Below are positions 34,956-43,085 of a stretch of 64,000 nucleotides of DNA, piece by piece. Within the stretch, counting starts at the first letter, position 1, and each line of letters begins with the position of its first letter. The stretch is from Bacillota bacterium (lineage in GTDB: Bacteria > Bacillota > UBA4882 > UBA8346), in NCBI GenBank assembly GCA_023435565.1, contig JAEYRN010000088.1, positions 1 to 64,000 of the forward strand. The letters run 5' to 3'. The position numbers were made by a program, and so were the translations under genes. Under the pieces are notes generated by a model. It had not been told where the DNA came from. It ran no database searches and saw only the letters and a list, made by a program, of their open reading frames with translations.

Positions 34956-36479
34956 CTATTCTTGGCCTCCCGCAGGTAAAACTATTTTTATCTGAAAAGC
35001 ATGATTAGGCAATTTTTGAGAATTGTTTTTGATGTTAATTTTAAAATGGGCTACTTCATTCTGCTGAGTCAATAAATCCGTTACCTCATCTCTGGTCTTT
35101 CCTTTAATTAAATTTTTGATTTTTCCGGAGTCCAAGACTCCCTTGATCAAACCCTTCCCTTCCAGTTTCAACCGGGCTTTATTAGTCGTAAATTCCCTGG
35201 GTTTGACCACCGTTAATGCTACTTGCTCATTTTTTCGTTGAAAACCTTGGGGAATACTTTCCTCAAACTTACGGACCAGATATTTTAAAACATCATCCTT
35301 TAAAGGGGTTAAAACCGAAGTACGATAGTCAAGGGTAGTTTGAACTAGATCGCTTTCGTCCCCAATATCGGGCTCATTTCTAATTCTAATTATTTCCGTA
35401 AAGGCCAAATCAGAATGGTTAAGGTATTCCTTGCCGGTAAGGGCAGATACCTCCTCATTCCCTACCAACTGCATTTGCCGCTTAGCCTCAATCTCCCCTT
35501 TTTTAACATCATTAAGAGTAACTACCGCAACTTTCTTATCAGATCCGTTTCTAGTAGGTGCGGAATTAATCACCTTTAAAAAACGGCGATGTTTTCCATT
35601 CAGAGTCGATATGGCTTTGGCCGGTTGATTACCGATGGTCCCTTTCTTTTCGGCGGTAATACTCACTTGAGCGCGGCCGTATTCTTCACCTACGGCAATT
35701 CCGTCTTGATATTTGGTATACCGTTTTGGAACCAAAACATCCCGGTCAGTGAGAAATCCAACCCCGGCCTTTCCTATGGCGACGCTTCCTTTAGGTAGGA
35801 CTATCGGTTGTCCGGTACTATTAATCAATGTAAGTATCCCAACCGCCGGAGTTACACCCACAATTTTCGAACCGGTGGTAATGGTCTGTACCTTAATTTG
35901 GTTATCTTTTTCCAATAGTTTGGCAGGTATCTTACCCTCTAAAAGCTCTTGGGAGTTAAAAGCGGTTCCAATTTGAGCGTCGGCGGAAAAATTAAAAGAT
36001 TGTTCCTTAGGGTAGACAAGGATTACCGCCCGGGGTTGAAAAACCCACCAACAGGCTAGAATCAAACTAAACATTGAGATAATGATCGCAATCGGTAACC
36101 CGCCCTGCCATTGGGTCCATCCGAAGCCGGTCATTTCGTTTTCGGTCTCAGGAGAAGCGGCTATTTCAATTTTTGCCCTTTGATAAGCCGCCTCCGGTTC
36201 AACCCTGCCTTTAGAAAAAGGCAATTGGTTCTCCTTCAAAGTCGAAATCCCAATTTTATGGGCCAAACCTCTTAATACGACGTCATCCGTATTAATGACG
36301 ATTTCTTTTTCCTCTTCTTCAGCATAAAATTTAAGGAGCCTTAAATTGACCTCATTATTAAGAATTGTTGCTTCTTCAGCCGCTTCAATAATTACTCGTT
36401 TTCCTCCGGCATCAATTAACTCCTTAACCAGGTTTTCAATTGTCAACCCCTCTGTAACCTTGATCTTCGTCGTACCCAT
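34956..36479 (-). CDS. Single-pass membrane protein with baseplate-J-like extracellular region
   Basis: A 507-residue protein. The N-terminal 120 residues are cytoplasmic and contain a domain reading RVIIEAAEEATILNNEVNLRLLKFYAEEE, followed by a membrane helix (about 128-148, LPIAIIISMFSLILACWWVF). The outer portion resembles baseplate J/gp47 core sequence (SKIVGVTPAVGILTLINSTG, GTIGNQPAKAISTLNG). No phage gene is nearby, so it is a host protein using that fold. GGAG precedes ATG 36479, which abuts the upstream stop (TAAATG), coupling it to the 722-codon gene. Function unknown. Confidence 0.65.
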   Translation of the reverse strand: MGTTKIKVTEGLTIENLVKELIDAGGKRVIIEAAEEATILNNEVNLRLLKFYAEEEEKEIVINTDDVVLRGLAHKIGISTLKENQLPFSKGRVEPEAAYQRAKIEIAASPETENEMTGFGWTQWQGGLPIAIIISMFSLILACWWVFQPRAVILVYPKEQSFNFSADAQIGTAFNSQELLEGKIPAKLLEKDNQIKVQTITTGSKIVGVTPAVGILTLINSTGQPIVLPKGSVAIGKAGVGFLTDRDVLVPKRYTKYQDGIAVGEEYGRAQVSITAEKKGTIGNQPAKAISTLNGKHRRFLKVINSAPTRNGSDKKVAVVTLNDVKKGEIEAKRQMQLVGNEEVSALTGKEYLNHSDLAFTEIIRIRNEPDIGDESDLVQTTLDYRTSVLTPLKDDVLKYLVRKFEESIPQGFQRKNEQVALTVVKPREFTTNKARLKLEGKGLIKGVLDSGKIKNLIKGKTRDEVTDLLTQQNEVAHFKINIKNNSQKLPNHAFQIKIVLPAGGQE

Positions 36480-38645
36480 TTACAGACTCCTTTTGTCTTG
36501 TTCTTCAAACAATACCAAAAGTAGTAAGACACCGCCAAAGATAAGCATCGTGGCTACCGCAACAATCCCGGAATCGTTAACTACTAAAGCGATGAATGCG
36601 GTAAAAATCAAACCTAAAAAACCTCTTAATGAATCCGGATACTTCCGGAGCAGCTCGATGATTTTTTGCGAGGGTTTATAGTAAAGTAACGGAACTAATA
36701 TTAACACACCCAATAATACTTTAGACCATGGTGAATAATCAATTAGTCGAAGATTCATTTCCCATTTGCGGGATACCATTTCTTTAATAACTTGAAAACC
36801 TTCTTCTTTTATTAAAAAGAGCATCTGTCCAAAATGGGTCATACTGCTTTTATTAATGAAAAAGTCCCAGATTCCCACTACTGTTAACAAAGCGATTAAC
36901 GATAAGAAAAAAATCCCGATTTCTTTGAAGTTAATTTTTTTTCTTAAAAGAAGGTGGTTGGTGATTCCCAAGCCAAGTATTACCGTAGAACCGCCGCCAA
37001 TATTTGCTCCAAAATTCGGGTGGGAAACTAATAAAGCAGTCAACCACATTCCTAACTGGAGAACTAGCCCTTGATATTTTTCAAGGTTTTTAAAATTTAT
37101 AGCTAGATATACCGTATAGGCCCCTAAAAGAAATCCCATATATTCATTGCCAATTCCATAAAAACGTGCTCCCGCAACCGACGAATAGCCTAAAAATGAG
37201 TTGGATTCCAAAAAACCATTACCCAGACCGTCAATGACAATTATGATTACCGTTGTCAAACAGATCAAAGATAAAATATGGAAAGGTTCTTTTCCCTTTA
37301 ACCAAACCGCTACTCCAAAAAACAAGGCGACTAAAGCCAGAGTCAAACCAATAATCGAAAACCAATTTAACGGATTAAAGGCCGCCATTATCAAAAACAC
37401 TGCCGGAATCATTAGTAATGATAGATAGGTATAGGTTAGGAATTTAAAAACAATGGCGTGCCATTTAAAGATTAAACCGGTTATTCCTGCTAAGATCGAA
37501 CCGATTAAAATGTATGCATAACCGGTAAGCAACGGCCAACGGACCCCGTAGTTTTGGACTAACTCCGGACGGAGACTTACTACTTGACCCCAATCTCCCG
37601 GAACAGACTTTAAATGTTGGCCGTTAAAGCGGCCCGATTTCTTAATCCCCAAAAATTTAAGGATGGTTGCCGGAAGGTCATATTCACTAACTACCCCGGC
37701 TTTTCTGGTACTTTGTGAGTAAATAATCCCTGGTTTGAGCTCTGGCGAACTAATGGCTACCGGTGTCAACTTATCCCCAATTTTAGCTTTCCTCCCGGGA
37801 GTAACTCCGGTAAAAAGTACCATTAAGGTGGATTTATGGTCAATCGTCGCTTGCAATCCGCCTAAAAGCCGGTCGTATCTTTTCATAATCGAGCGTCGGT
37901 AATAGTTCCACCGTTCATCGTTTAAATATGAGGCAAACCTTTCCAACCGTTCAAAATCACCGAGAGTAATAACAATTACATCAGCTTCTTTTTTAAATGC
38001 CGACCAATAGGAGATAATCTTATCATTATCAGTCATCAGTTCAAAGGGAAAGTTCGGATCAATTTTCAGCGTTTCCCTCCCCAACGCCGCCAAATCAACC
38101 AAGCCTCTTTCATCCATTAATAAAAGAGCGCCGCAGCGGTTTGGATACGCGGCGTCAGCGTTACCAATAGCAGCCGTCCTGAATGAATTTTGATGCAACA
38201 ACCAACCGAAGCGTCCGACATTTTGACTCAGTGAACCGGTATTTAATTGAATTATTTTTGCAAGTCCGAGATGAACCCCTTTATTACCGTTTATTTTATA
38301 TCCGGTTAACGACTGAAATAGTTCACCTGCAGAAAGGTGATTATACTCTTCATTTGCGTTTAAAATCAATAAACTGTCCTGGGGTGAAGGTTTTAACTGA
38401 GTCCCTGCATTAAATCCCAGATAGACTTTTTCAAGAGTCACCGGTTCAACGGGAACAGTCATCAGACCGACAGCACCACCGGCAAAGAAATTTCTAAAAT
38501 TAGGAGTATCATTTATATCTTCAAAAGTAAGACGGGGAATATCGATTATTAAGACCTGTTTCCTGGGTTCTGCCGTTAAGGGGGCGCTTACGGCCAGTAA
38601 TAGTAAAGCCAAACATATTAAGAACAGCAATTTACGAATCCGCAC
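36480..38645 (-). CDS. Large membrane protein with alkaline-phosphatase-like extracellular domain
   Basis: The 721 residues start at GTG 38645 after GAGGG; a TTG three bases upstream is an alternative. A signal peptide (LLFLICLALLLLAVSAPLTA) precedes a soluble region (about 27-370) with VLIIDIPRLTF, VIVITLGDFERLERF, LMVLFTGVTPG and SEYDLPATILKFLG. That layout is like alkaline-phosphatase/phosphopentomutase superfamily proteins, but the full metal ligand set is not obvious. About nine to ten membrane helices follow (about 375-715), including a conserved-looking ARFYGIGNEYMG loop. Possibly an envelope phospho-transferase; unproven. Confidence 0.7.
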   Translation of the reverse strand: MRIRKLLFLICLALLLLAVSAPLTAEPRKQVLIIDIPRLTFEDINDTPNFRNFFAGGAVGLMTVPVEPVTLEKVYLGFNAGTQLKPSPQDSLLILNANEEYNHLSAGELFQSLTGYKINGNKGVHLGLAKIIQLNTGSLSQNVGRFGWLLHQNSFRTAAIGNADAAYPNRCGALLLMDERGLVDLAALGRETLKIDPNFPFELMTDNDKIISYWSAFKKEADVIVITLGDFERLERFASYLNDERWNYYRRSIMKRYDRLLGGLQATIDHKSTLMVLFTGVTPGRKAKIGDKLTPVAISSPELKPGIIYSQSTRKAGVVSEYDLPATILKFLGIKKSGRFNGQHLKSVPGDWGQVVSLRPELVQNYGVRWPLLTGYAYILIGSILAGITGLIFKWHAIVFKFLTYTYLSLLMIPAVFLIMAAFNPLNWFSIIGLTLALVALFFGVAVWLKGKEPFHILSLICLTTVIIIVIDGLGNGFLESNSFLGYSSVAGARFYGIGNEYMGFLLGAYTVYLAINFKNLEKYQGLVLQLGMWLTALLVSHPNFGANIGGGSTVILGLGITNHLLLRKKINFKEIGIFFLSLIALLTVVGIWDFFINKSSMTHFGQMLFLIKEEGFQVIKEMVSRKWEMNLRLIDYSPWSKVLLGVLILVPLLYYKPSQKIIELLRKYPDSLRGFLGLIFTAFIALVVNDSGIVAVATMLIFGGVLLLLVLFEEQDKRSL

Positions 38646-38683
38646 CAAGTGACCCTCGCTTTTTAGTCATTCAAATAATTTTT

Positions 38684-38747
38684 CTCTGTGCCGCTGCGCC
38701 TCTGTGGCCAATAATGATTTTTGCCACAGAGACACTGAGACACAGAG
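38684..38747. repeat. Inverted repeat of ctctgtgtctctgtggc type, copy 1
   Basis: Arms of 25 bases (38684-38708 and 38723-38747) pair around a 14-base AT-rich loop. The 5' arm has several differences from the consensus. The same repeat occurs at 42630-42704. Confidence 0.8.
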
Positions 38748-38782
38748 AGTTCATTTAAAACCTTAAGACACATCTTTAACTT

Positions 38783-38808
38783 AAAAAGCGGACTATACCC
38801 GCCTTTTA
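38783..38808 (-). terminator. Terminator after the AI-2E-type permease gene
   Basis: Minus-strand stem around gcgg/ccgc with flanking A/T pairs and a T-run (ctttttaag), about 75 bases beyond the stop. Confidence 0.6.
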
Positions 38809-38882
38809 TTATTAAAAAAAACGAATAACATAAAATTATTCAATAACTGTATTATCAATCATAACCAATCCGGTAATACTTG

Positions 38883-39950
38883 TCAATCTAACTCAAGGTC
38901 ATTAAATTCAAGTTTTTCCGAAATTGGTTCGTTATTCGCTAGTCCAAAAGATTTTTCATAAAAACTTTTAATTAATATCAAAATAATAGTTCCCAAAGGC
39001 ACAGCGAATACCATCCCGACTAACCCTCCGATTTTACTCCCCACCAATATCAAATAAACAACCGTAATCGGATGGATTTTTAAGCTGCCACCGATAATCC
39101 GGGGAACAAGCACCATAACTTCCAATTGGTTGACGACAAGAAATATTATTATCACATATAAGGCGACCCAGGGCGACTTTAATAATGCTAATAATACAAT
39201 CGGTATCGCCCCTAGGACCGGACCGAAATATGGTATTAAGTTAAAAACTCCGGCCACCATACCGAATAAAAACGCACCTTCTACTCCCAATATACTCAAG
39301 CCTATACCGATCAGCAGTCCCACAATCATTGTGGTTAACAATTGGCCCCTGATATAAATTTTTAAGACTGCATCCAATTTTAAAAAGGTACGGGTCCAAT
39401 GGTTCCCAAGATTTTGAGTTAACCAACAATAACTTTGCTGTTTTAATCTCGGGTAATCCCGACTGATATAATAGGCTAAAATCGGAACCAAGATAAAAAT
39501 AATAGCTCTGGAAATAAGATTTACAGTTGTCTCCGCCATTTGAATTAATGTGTTTCGCAGCAGAGTCTCCAACCGCGCTATTATCTGAGCCACAATCGGT
39601 TTAATATTAATCGGCAGCTTCCAATAGATCCTGCTTAATTTGCCGCCGAGTTGCTCAAAATCTTTATAAACGTTGGGCAACCTTTGTAAGACTTTGGTCA
39701 TGTCCTCGACCAACCAGGGCATAATTATCCCAATAACTACCGCAGCTATTAGAAACAAAGCGAAATAGATCGTTATAATAGCATATTCACGCCGTGCACC
39801 TCTTTTTTGTAAGAACTCAACCAGGGGGTTAATTGCATAAGCCAAAAAAAAAGCCATTATAAAAGGACTGATAATCGCTCTTGATAAAAAAAGAATGTAA
39901 CCTGCCAATGGAATAATTAACAGAATAAAAAAGAGCTTTTTAACGGGCAT
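38883..39950 (-). CDS. AI-2E family transporter-like permease
   Basis: A 355-residue, seven- to eight-helix membrane protein. It has the family's long central periplasmic/helical segment (about 75-150) and the hallmark C-terminal half GVFNLIPYFGPVLGAIP near residue 243 and PRIIGGSLKIHPITVV near residue 290. Members include YrrI, which in Bacillus lies in this same neighbourhood. Transported substrate unknown. SD AGGTGG precedes ATG. Confidence 0.92.
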   Translation of the reverse strand: MPVKKLFFILLIIPLAGYILFLSRAIISPFIMAFFLAYAINPLVEFLQKRGARREYAIITIYFALFLIAAVVIGIIMPWLVEDMTKVLQRLPNVYKDFEQLGGKLSRIYWKLPINIKPIVAQIIARLETLLRNTLIQMAETTVNLISRAIIFILVPILAYYISRDYPRLKQQSYCWLTQNLGNHWTRTFLKLDAVLKIYIRGQLLTTMIVGLLIGIGLSILGVEGAFLFGMVAGVFNLIPYFGPVLGAIPIVLLALLKSPWVALYVIIIFLVVNQLEVMVLVPRIIGGSLKIHPITVVYLILVGSKIGGLVGMVFAVPLGTIILILIKSFYEKSFGLANNEPISEKLEFNDLELD

Positions 39951-40120
39951 GGACCACCTAAGATTGTTGATTTATCATAGGTAGTCTGTCCAATTTTAGG
40001 TGATGTTAGTAGTTTTTATAAACTTTTTTCCATCGGGATAAAGTTCATAAATACCTATACCATCGGCATGAGTAGTGGTCAATCCGGCTAAGTGATAGAT
40101 TGCTTATCAAACATTGGCAT

Positions 40121-40366
40121 TCAAGTATAGGTTTTTATAATCGTCAATTGCAAATTATACATTGTAAATTGTAAATTAAATACACTCTTCCCCTCTTCCA
40201 ATCCTCTCAATCCATCTGCACAAAAAAACAACACCGTCTCCGTCGCCAGCATTTGCATGTCGGGCGGATAACCATATTGGCGCAAGATTCGTTTGACAAT
40301 GACTTTTAGCTTTGCTTTCACGCTCTCCTTAATTGTCCAGTCGATGGAGGCATTTTCTTTTACTTT
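40121..40366 (-). pseudogene. hsdR: C-terminal remnant of a type I restriction enzyme R subunit
   Basis: Read from just after an in-frame TAG (40367-40369), the frame gives KVKENASIDWTIKESV, then KAKLKVIVKRILRQYGYPPD and ATETVLFF: the conserved C-terminal end (DUF3387-type) of HsdR. Everything upstream is missing, so over 900 residues are lost. The last 20 or so residues are encoded by the AT-rich repeat at 40145-40178, which replaces the native end. No hsdM or hsdS remains in the window. Confidence 0.65.
40145..40178. repeat. AT-rich short repeat (aattgt-type), second copy
   Basis: Tandem attgtaa/aattgcaa units at the truncated end of the hsdR remnant, matching the type at 805-836. The 39951-40120 gap upstream holds a loose inverted repeat (ataaatacctatac/gtataggtttttat) and no gene. 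Confidence 0.5.
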
Positions 40367-40430
40367 CTACCACAAAAAATTTCCAAATAAATCTTGTAAC
40401 CCATTCCAATATATGTTATATTGTTCATAA

Positions 40431-40736
40431 ACTTTTCCAAAATTTATCTATAAAAGAGATTATTGCCTAAATTACAAAAATACGCCGTATCTTAAAATCG
40501 TTGCGCCGCGATTAAAAATCAATCCGCCGCCTGAAAAAAACGTCGGGCCTTATCCCAAAATCACTGTGCCCCTCGAAAAAACAGTTCCGCCGCGCCAAAA
40601 AATCGCTCGGCCGCACCCTAAAATCATTGCGCCGCTCAAAAAAATGGTTCCGCCGCATCAAAAAATCATTGGGCCGCACGTAGGAACCGTTGTGCCGGAA
40701 ACAAAAATCATTTATAACGAATTGGAGGATTGCTAA
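40431..40736 (+). other. Heptapeptide-repeat open frame (21-bp tandem repeat) without a canonical start
   Basis: From the stop at 40428 to TAA 40734-40736 the frame is open for 101 codons. From 40494 it encodes about eleven consecutive seven-residue units of pattern K-I-x-x-P-x-x (KIVAPRL, KINPPPE, KNVGPYP, KITVPLE, KTVPPRQ, KIARPHP and so on), the last two degenerate. The repeat keeps frame although units differ at the third and non-anchor codons, which favours selection as protein, or descent from one. There is no ATG, GTG or TTG before the array and no ribosome site. It may be a broken gene's 3' end. Confidence 0.55.
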
Positions 40737-40792
40737 TAAACAATAGTCAAATTAGCCTTCTTTCAAATATAAAAAAACCAAAGGAGTGTTGA

Positions 40793-41458
40793 ATGATGGC
40801 ACATGAAAAAACCCGGATCGACCAATTCCTCTTAGCATCACGAGTAATGATCGAAAACGCCCTCCAAAACGTTGACATCAAACAAGCTTTGGCGGCTTAC
40901 GGTTACTCCGAGGAAAAACTGAACAACGGGAAGGCCTTGTATAACAATGCCGAAACCCTCCAAAACGCCCAAAAAAAAGAATACGGCGAACAGGTGGCGG
41001 CCACCGCCGAACTGGACACCGTATGGGAAGAAGCGGAACAACAATATATGAAAACCCTTAAAATCGCCAGAGTCGCCTTTAAAGACAACGTTAAAGCGAA
41101 TAAATCAACCATGCTCTACGGCGATCGGAAACGCAGCCTCTCCGGTTGGCTCGAACAAGCAAAAGCCTTTTATGCCAACATCCTGAAAGATACGGATTTA
41201 ATGACGCTAATCTCCGCCTATGGCTACACCCAAGCAAAACTTGAGCAAGAGTCGGACCTGATCGACCAGGTTTTCACCAAACACATCGCCCAAAAGAAAG
41301 AAAGCGGCGAAGCCCAAGAAGCGACCGAAACCAGGGACAAAGCTTTGGATACCTTAGCAAAATGGATATCGGATTTGAGGGCCGTGGCCAAAGTGGCCCT
41401 GGAGAGTAACCCGCAGCAACTGGAGAAACTGGGGATATTGGCAAGGAGCAAGTCATGA
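40793..41458 (+). CDS. Internally duplicated helical protein, 221 residues, unknown function
   Basis: AAGGAG lies six bases before ATG 40793 (a second ATG follows at once). The soluble, charged, alpha-helical protein consists of two similar halves. AAYGYSEEKLNNGKAL..QKKEYGEQ..AT..D near residues 35-75 recurs as SAYGYTQAKLEQESDL..QKKESGEA..AT..D near residues 142-180. Each half ends in an ARVAFKDN/AKVALESN-like helix. There are no Cys-cluster, signal or membrane features. I recall uncharacterised proteins of this type in other phyla but cannot name the family. It follows the heptad-repeat array and precedes a big inverted repeat, a plausible mobile neighbourhood. Confidence 0.85.
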   Translation: MMAHEKTRIDQFLLASRVMIENALQNVDIKQALAAYGYSEEKLNNGKALYNNAETLQNAQKKEYGEQVAATAELDTVWEEAEQQYMKTLKIARVAFKDNVKANKSTMLYGDRKRSLSGWLEQAKAFYANILKDTDLMTLISAYGYTQAKLEQESDLIDQVFTKHIAQKKESGEAQEATETRDKALDTLAKWISDLRAVAKVALESNPQQLEKLGILARSKS

Positions 41459-41503
41459 CCACCTGCATAGCGGGTGGTTTGACTAGTCCTATAAGGACCT
41501 TTT
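41456..41503 (+). terminator. Double hairpin after the duplicated-protein gene
   Basis: accacc..gggtggt straddles the stop codon region, and gtcct-ata-aggac (41486-41498) is followed by CTTTTAC. Together they probably terminate the gene. Confidence 0.5.
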
Positions 41504-41620
41504 ACTTGCTACACCTAAAAGTGTCACGTTCATTATATAAATCGAATATATCAAAATTATCATTTTAGCCACTTAGTCGGTACCCGAGAACCAGCGCAAT
41601 TGACCCAAACGCGCTGGTGT

Positions 41621-41804
41621 GAAACCCTTGCCGAATTGGCTGAACTTTCAGTTTATTCATTCGCTCCGTCAAAAGGGGTACAGTGCAAGACGCGCCGGGA
41701 GCGAGGAACGGAGGCGTACTTGATGTACGGTGAGTACCGCAGCGACCAAGCAACGCAGCAATGTGCCCCTTTTCACGGAGCATCAGCCAATTCGGCAAAA
41801 CCCA
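41621..41804. repeat. Large imperfect inverted repeat element
   Basis: Nested matches run inward from both ends: ttgccgaattggctga (41628-41643) with its exact complement (41783-41798); ctccgtcaaaagggg with ccccttttcacggag (near 41664-41678 and 41766-41780); and a central perfect hairpin cgtac-ttgat-gtacg (41715-41729). The left arm has about 17 extra bases. Both strands give open but shadow-like frames. I recall gcgtacttgatgtacg-centred hairpins as dispersed intergenic repeats in other bacteria. The flanks 41504-41620 and 41805-41921 hold nothing else recognised. Confidence 0.8.
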
Positions 41805-41921
41805 CTGAACCTCTCCAATCTTTTACTAACAGAACACTTGAATCCATACATACTTTGGCGAAGCCTTTTCTATCCTCCCAAGCATAGCGTGGAGTTTTGT
41901 TCGCTTCGCTTGGTGGAGATC

Positions 41922-42593
41922 TTAAACGCTATTTAATGTTCGAATTTCCAACAAAACTTTCCCAATATCTTCAACCGTTGCAACAATAAAATCCGCGCCT
42001 GCTTTCTCTAGTTCTTCCCGGTCGCCATATCCGAATAAAACACCAATTGAACTGATGCCGACCTCTTTGGCGCCGAAAATGTCATGCTCCCTGTCTCCAA
42101 TCATTATTGCCTTTGATAAGTCGGTAATATTGCAATTCTCAAGGGCATACTTTATTATTTCACCTTTTTTTACTCTTGTTCCATCAAGGTTGCTTCCGGC
42201 AATATAAGTGAAATATTTTGCAATATCAAAATGCACCAATATTTGTTTAGCAAACACTTCAGGTTTGGATGTCGCGACAATAAGTATTTTGTTTTTCTCT
42301 TTTAACCTCTTAAGTAAATCTTCAATCCCATCATAAACCGAATTTTCGTAAATTCCCTTTTCCCGATAATATTCCCGATAGTATTCAACGGCATTTTTAG
42401 CTTCCTCTCTTGAAAACCCGTAATATGATTCAAATGAATCCCATAAAGGAGGGCCGATAAATTTATACAGCTCACTCCTGTTACTTACCTCAATGCCGTA
42501 TTTTTTGAGAGCATACATAACGGAATTGGTTATTCCGACTACAGGATCGGTTAGTGTGCCGTCGAGGTCAAACAATATGTAATGATATCCCAT
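41922..42593 (-). CDS. HAD-family phosphatase (phosphoglycolate phosphatase-like)
   Basis: A 223-residue HAD subfamily IA hydrolase with ILFDLDGTLTDP at the N-terminus, a four-helix cap (about 18-85, GPPLWDSFESYYGFS), Ser/Thr motif IVATSKPEVFA near residue 107, Lys in TRVKKGEII near residue 143 and MIGDREHDIFGAKEVG near residue 163. It resembles Gph/pyrophosphatase PpaX relatives; substrate unassigned. Good GGAG site. The ctctgtg repeat lies directly upstream. Confidence 0.92.
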   Translation of the reverse strand: MGYHYILFDLDGTLTDPVVGITNSVMYALKKYGIEVSNRSELYKFIGPPLWDSFESYYGFSREEAKNAVEYYREYYREKGIYENSVYDGIEDLLKRLKEKNKILIVATSKPEVFAKQILVHFDIAKYFTYIAGSNLDGTRVKKGEIIKYALENCNITDLSKAIMIGDREHDIFGAKEVGISSIGVLFGYGDREELEKAGADFIVATVEDIGKVLLEIRTLNSV

Positions 42594-42629
42594 AAATCGT
42601 TTCTCCTTTTATTAAATAAAAACTATTTA

Positions 42630-42704
42630 GCCACAGAGACACGGAGACACAGAGGTAGAGTTTTAAAAAATATATTTTCCTCTGAGTCTCTGTGTCTCTG
42701 TGGC
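42630..42704. repeat. Inverted repeat of ctctgtgtctctgtggc type, copy 2
   Basis: gccacagagacacggagacacagag (42630-42654, described by its ends) pairs with ctctgagtctc...ctgtggc (42680-42704) over 25 positions with one or two mismatches and a 25-base AT loop. Confidence 0.85.
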
Positions 42705-42756
42705 AAAAAAACATAATCCTTTACTAATAATATTATACCATGAAAAAGGAGGACAC

Positions 42757-42800
42757 GAAAAAAGGCTGTCTCGATTTTGTTAGTTTATCAAGACAGCCCC
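42757..42800 (-). terminator. Terminator after the YtxH-like gene
   Basis: Minus-strand stem ggctgtcttga/tcgagacagcc (42764-42774, 42788-42798), 13-base loop, then six T. Confidence 0.85.
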
Positions 42801-42806
42801 TGTTTT

Positions 42807-43028
42807 TCATGTCATCCTCCGCGCCATTCTGCGTGAAAAGGCTTCAGTGCCGTTTTTTAGAGCTGAAGTCCACCTCATTGTGTTATCACGAACCATTTTC
42901 ATAGCACCATGGGCGCTATTGACCTGCCTGGCATTCATCATTCCTCGTCTTCGGCCAGCCAACATTACCAAACCAACCGCAGCCCCGACTAAACTTCCGG
43001 CAACCAAACTACGAATGACCTTGTTCAT
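42807..43028 (-). CDS. Small membrane-anchored protein (YtxH-like)
   Basis: A 73-residue protein from ATG 43028 (GAGGTG nine bases upstream; a GTG at 43040 is the longer alternative). One N-terminal membrane segment with Gly motifs (SLVAGSLVGAAVGLVMLAG) is followed by a highly basic, Arg/Met-rich amphipathic tail. The pattern resembles YtxH-type small envelope proteins. Function unknown. Confidence 0.75.
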   Translation of the reverse strand: MNKVIRSLVAGSLVGAAVGLVMLAGRRRGMMNARQVNSAHGAMKMVRDNTMRWTSALKNGTEAFSRRMARRMT

Positions 43029-43085
43029 TATCTGCTTCACCTCTTTCCGAAAATATTATTTCCACCGGAAAGAGAGTTAATCCCT

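Noticed and set aside
40494..40724. CRISPR array
   Set aside because: The units are 21 bp with no spacers, and the repeat keeps a codon frame.
41565..41887. Overlapping frames on both strands, 77 and 95 codons
   Set aside because: They are by-products of the large inverted repeat; low-complexity, no ribosome site, and mutually antisense.
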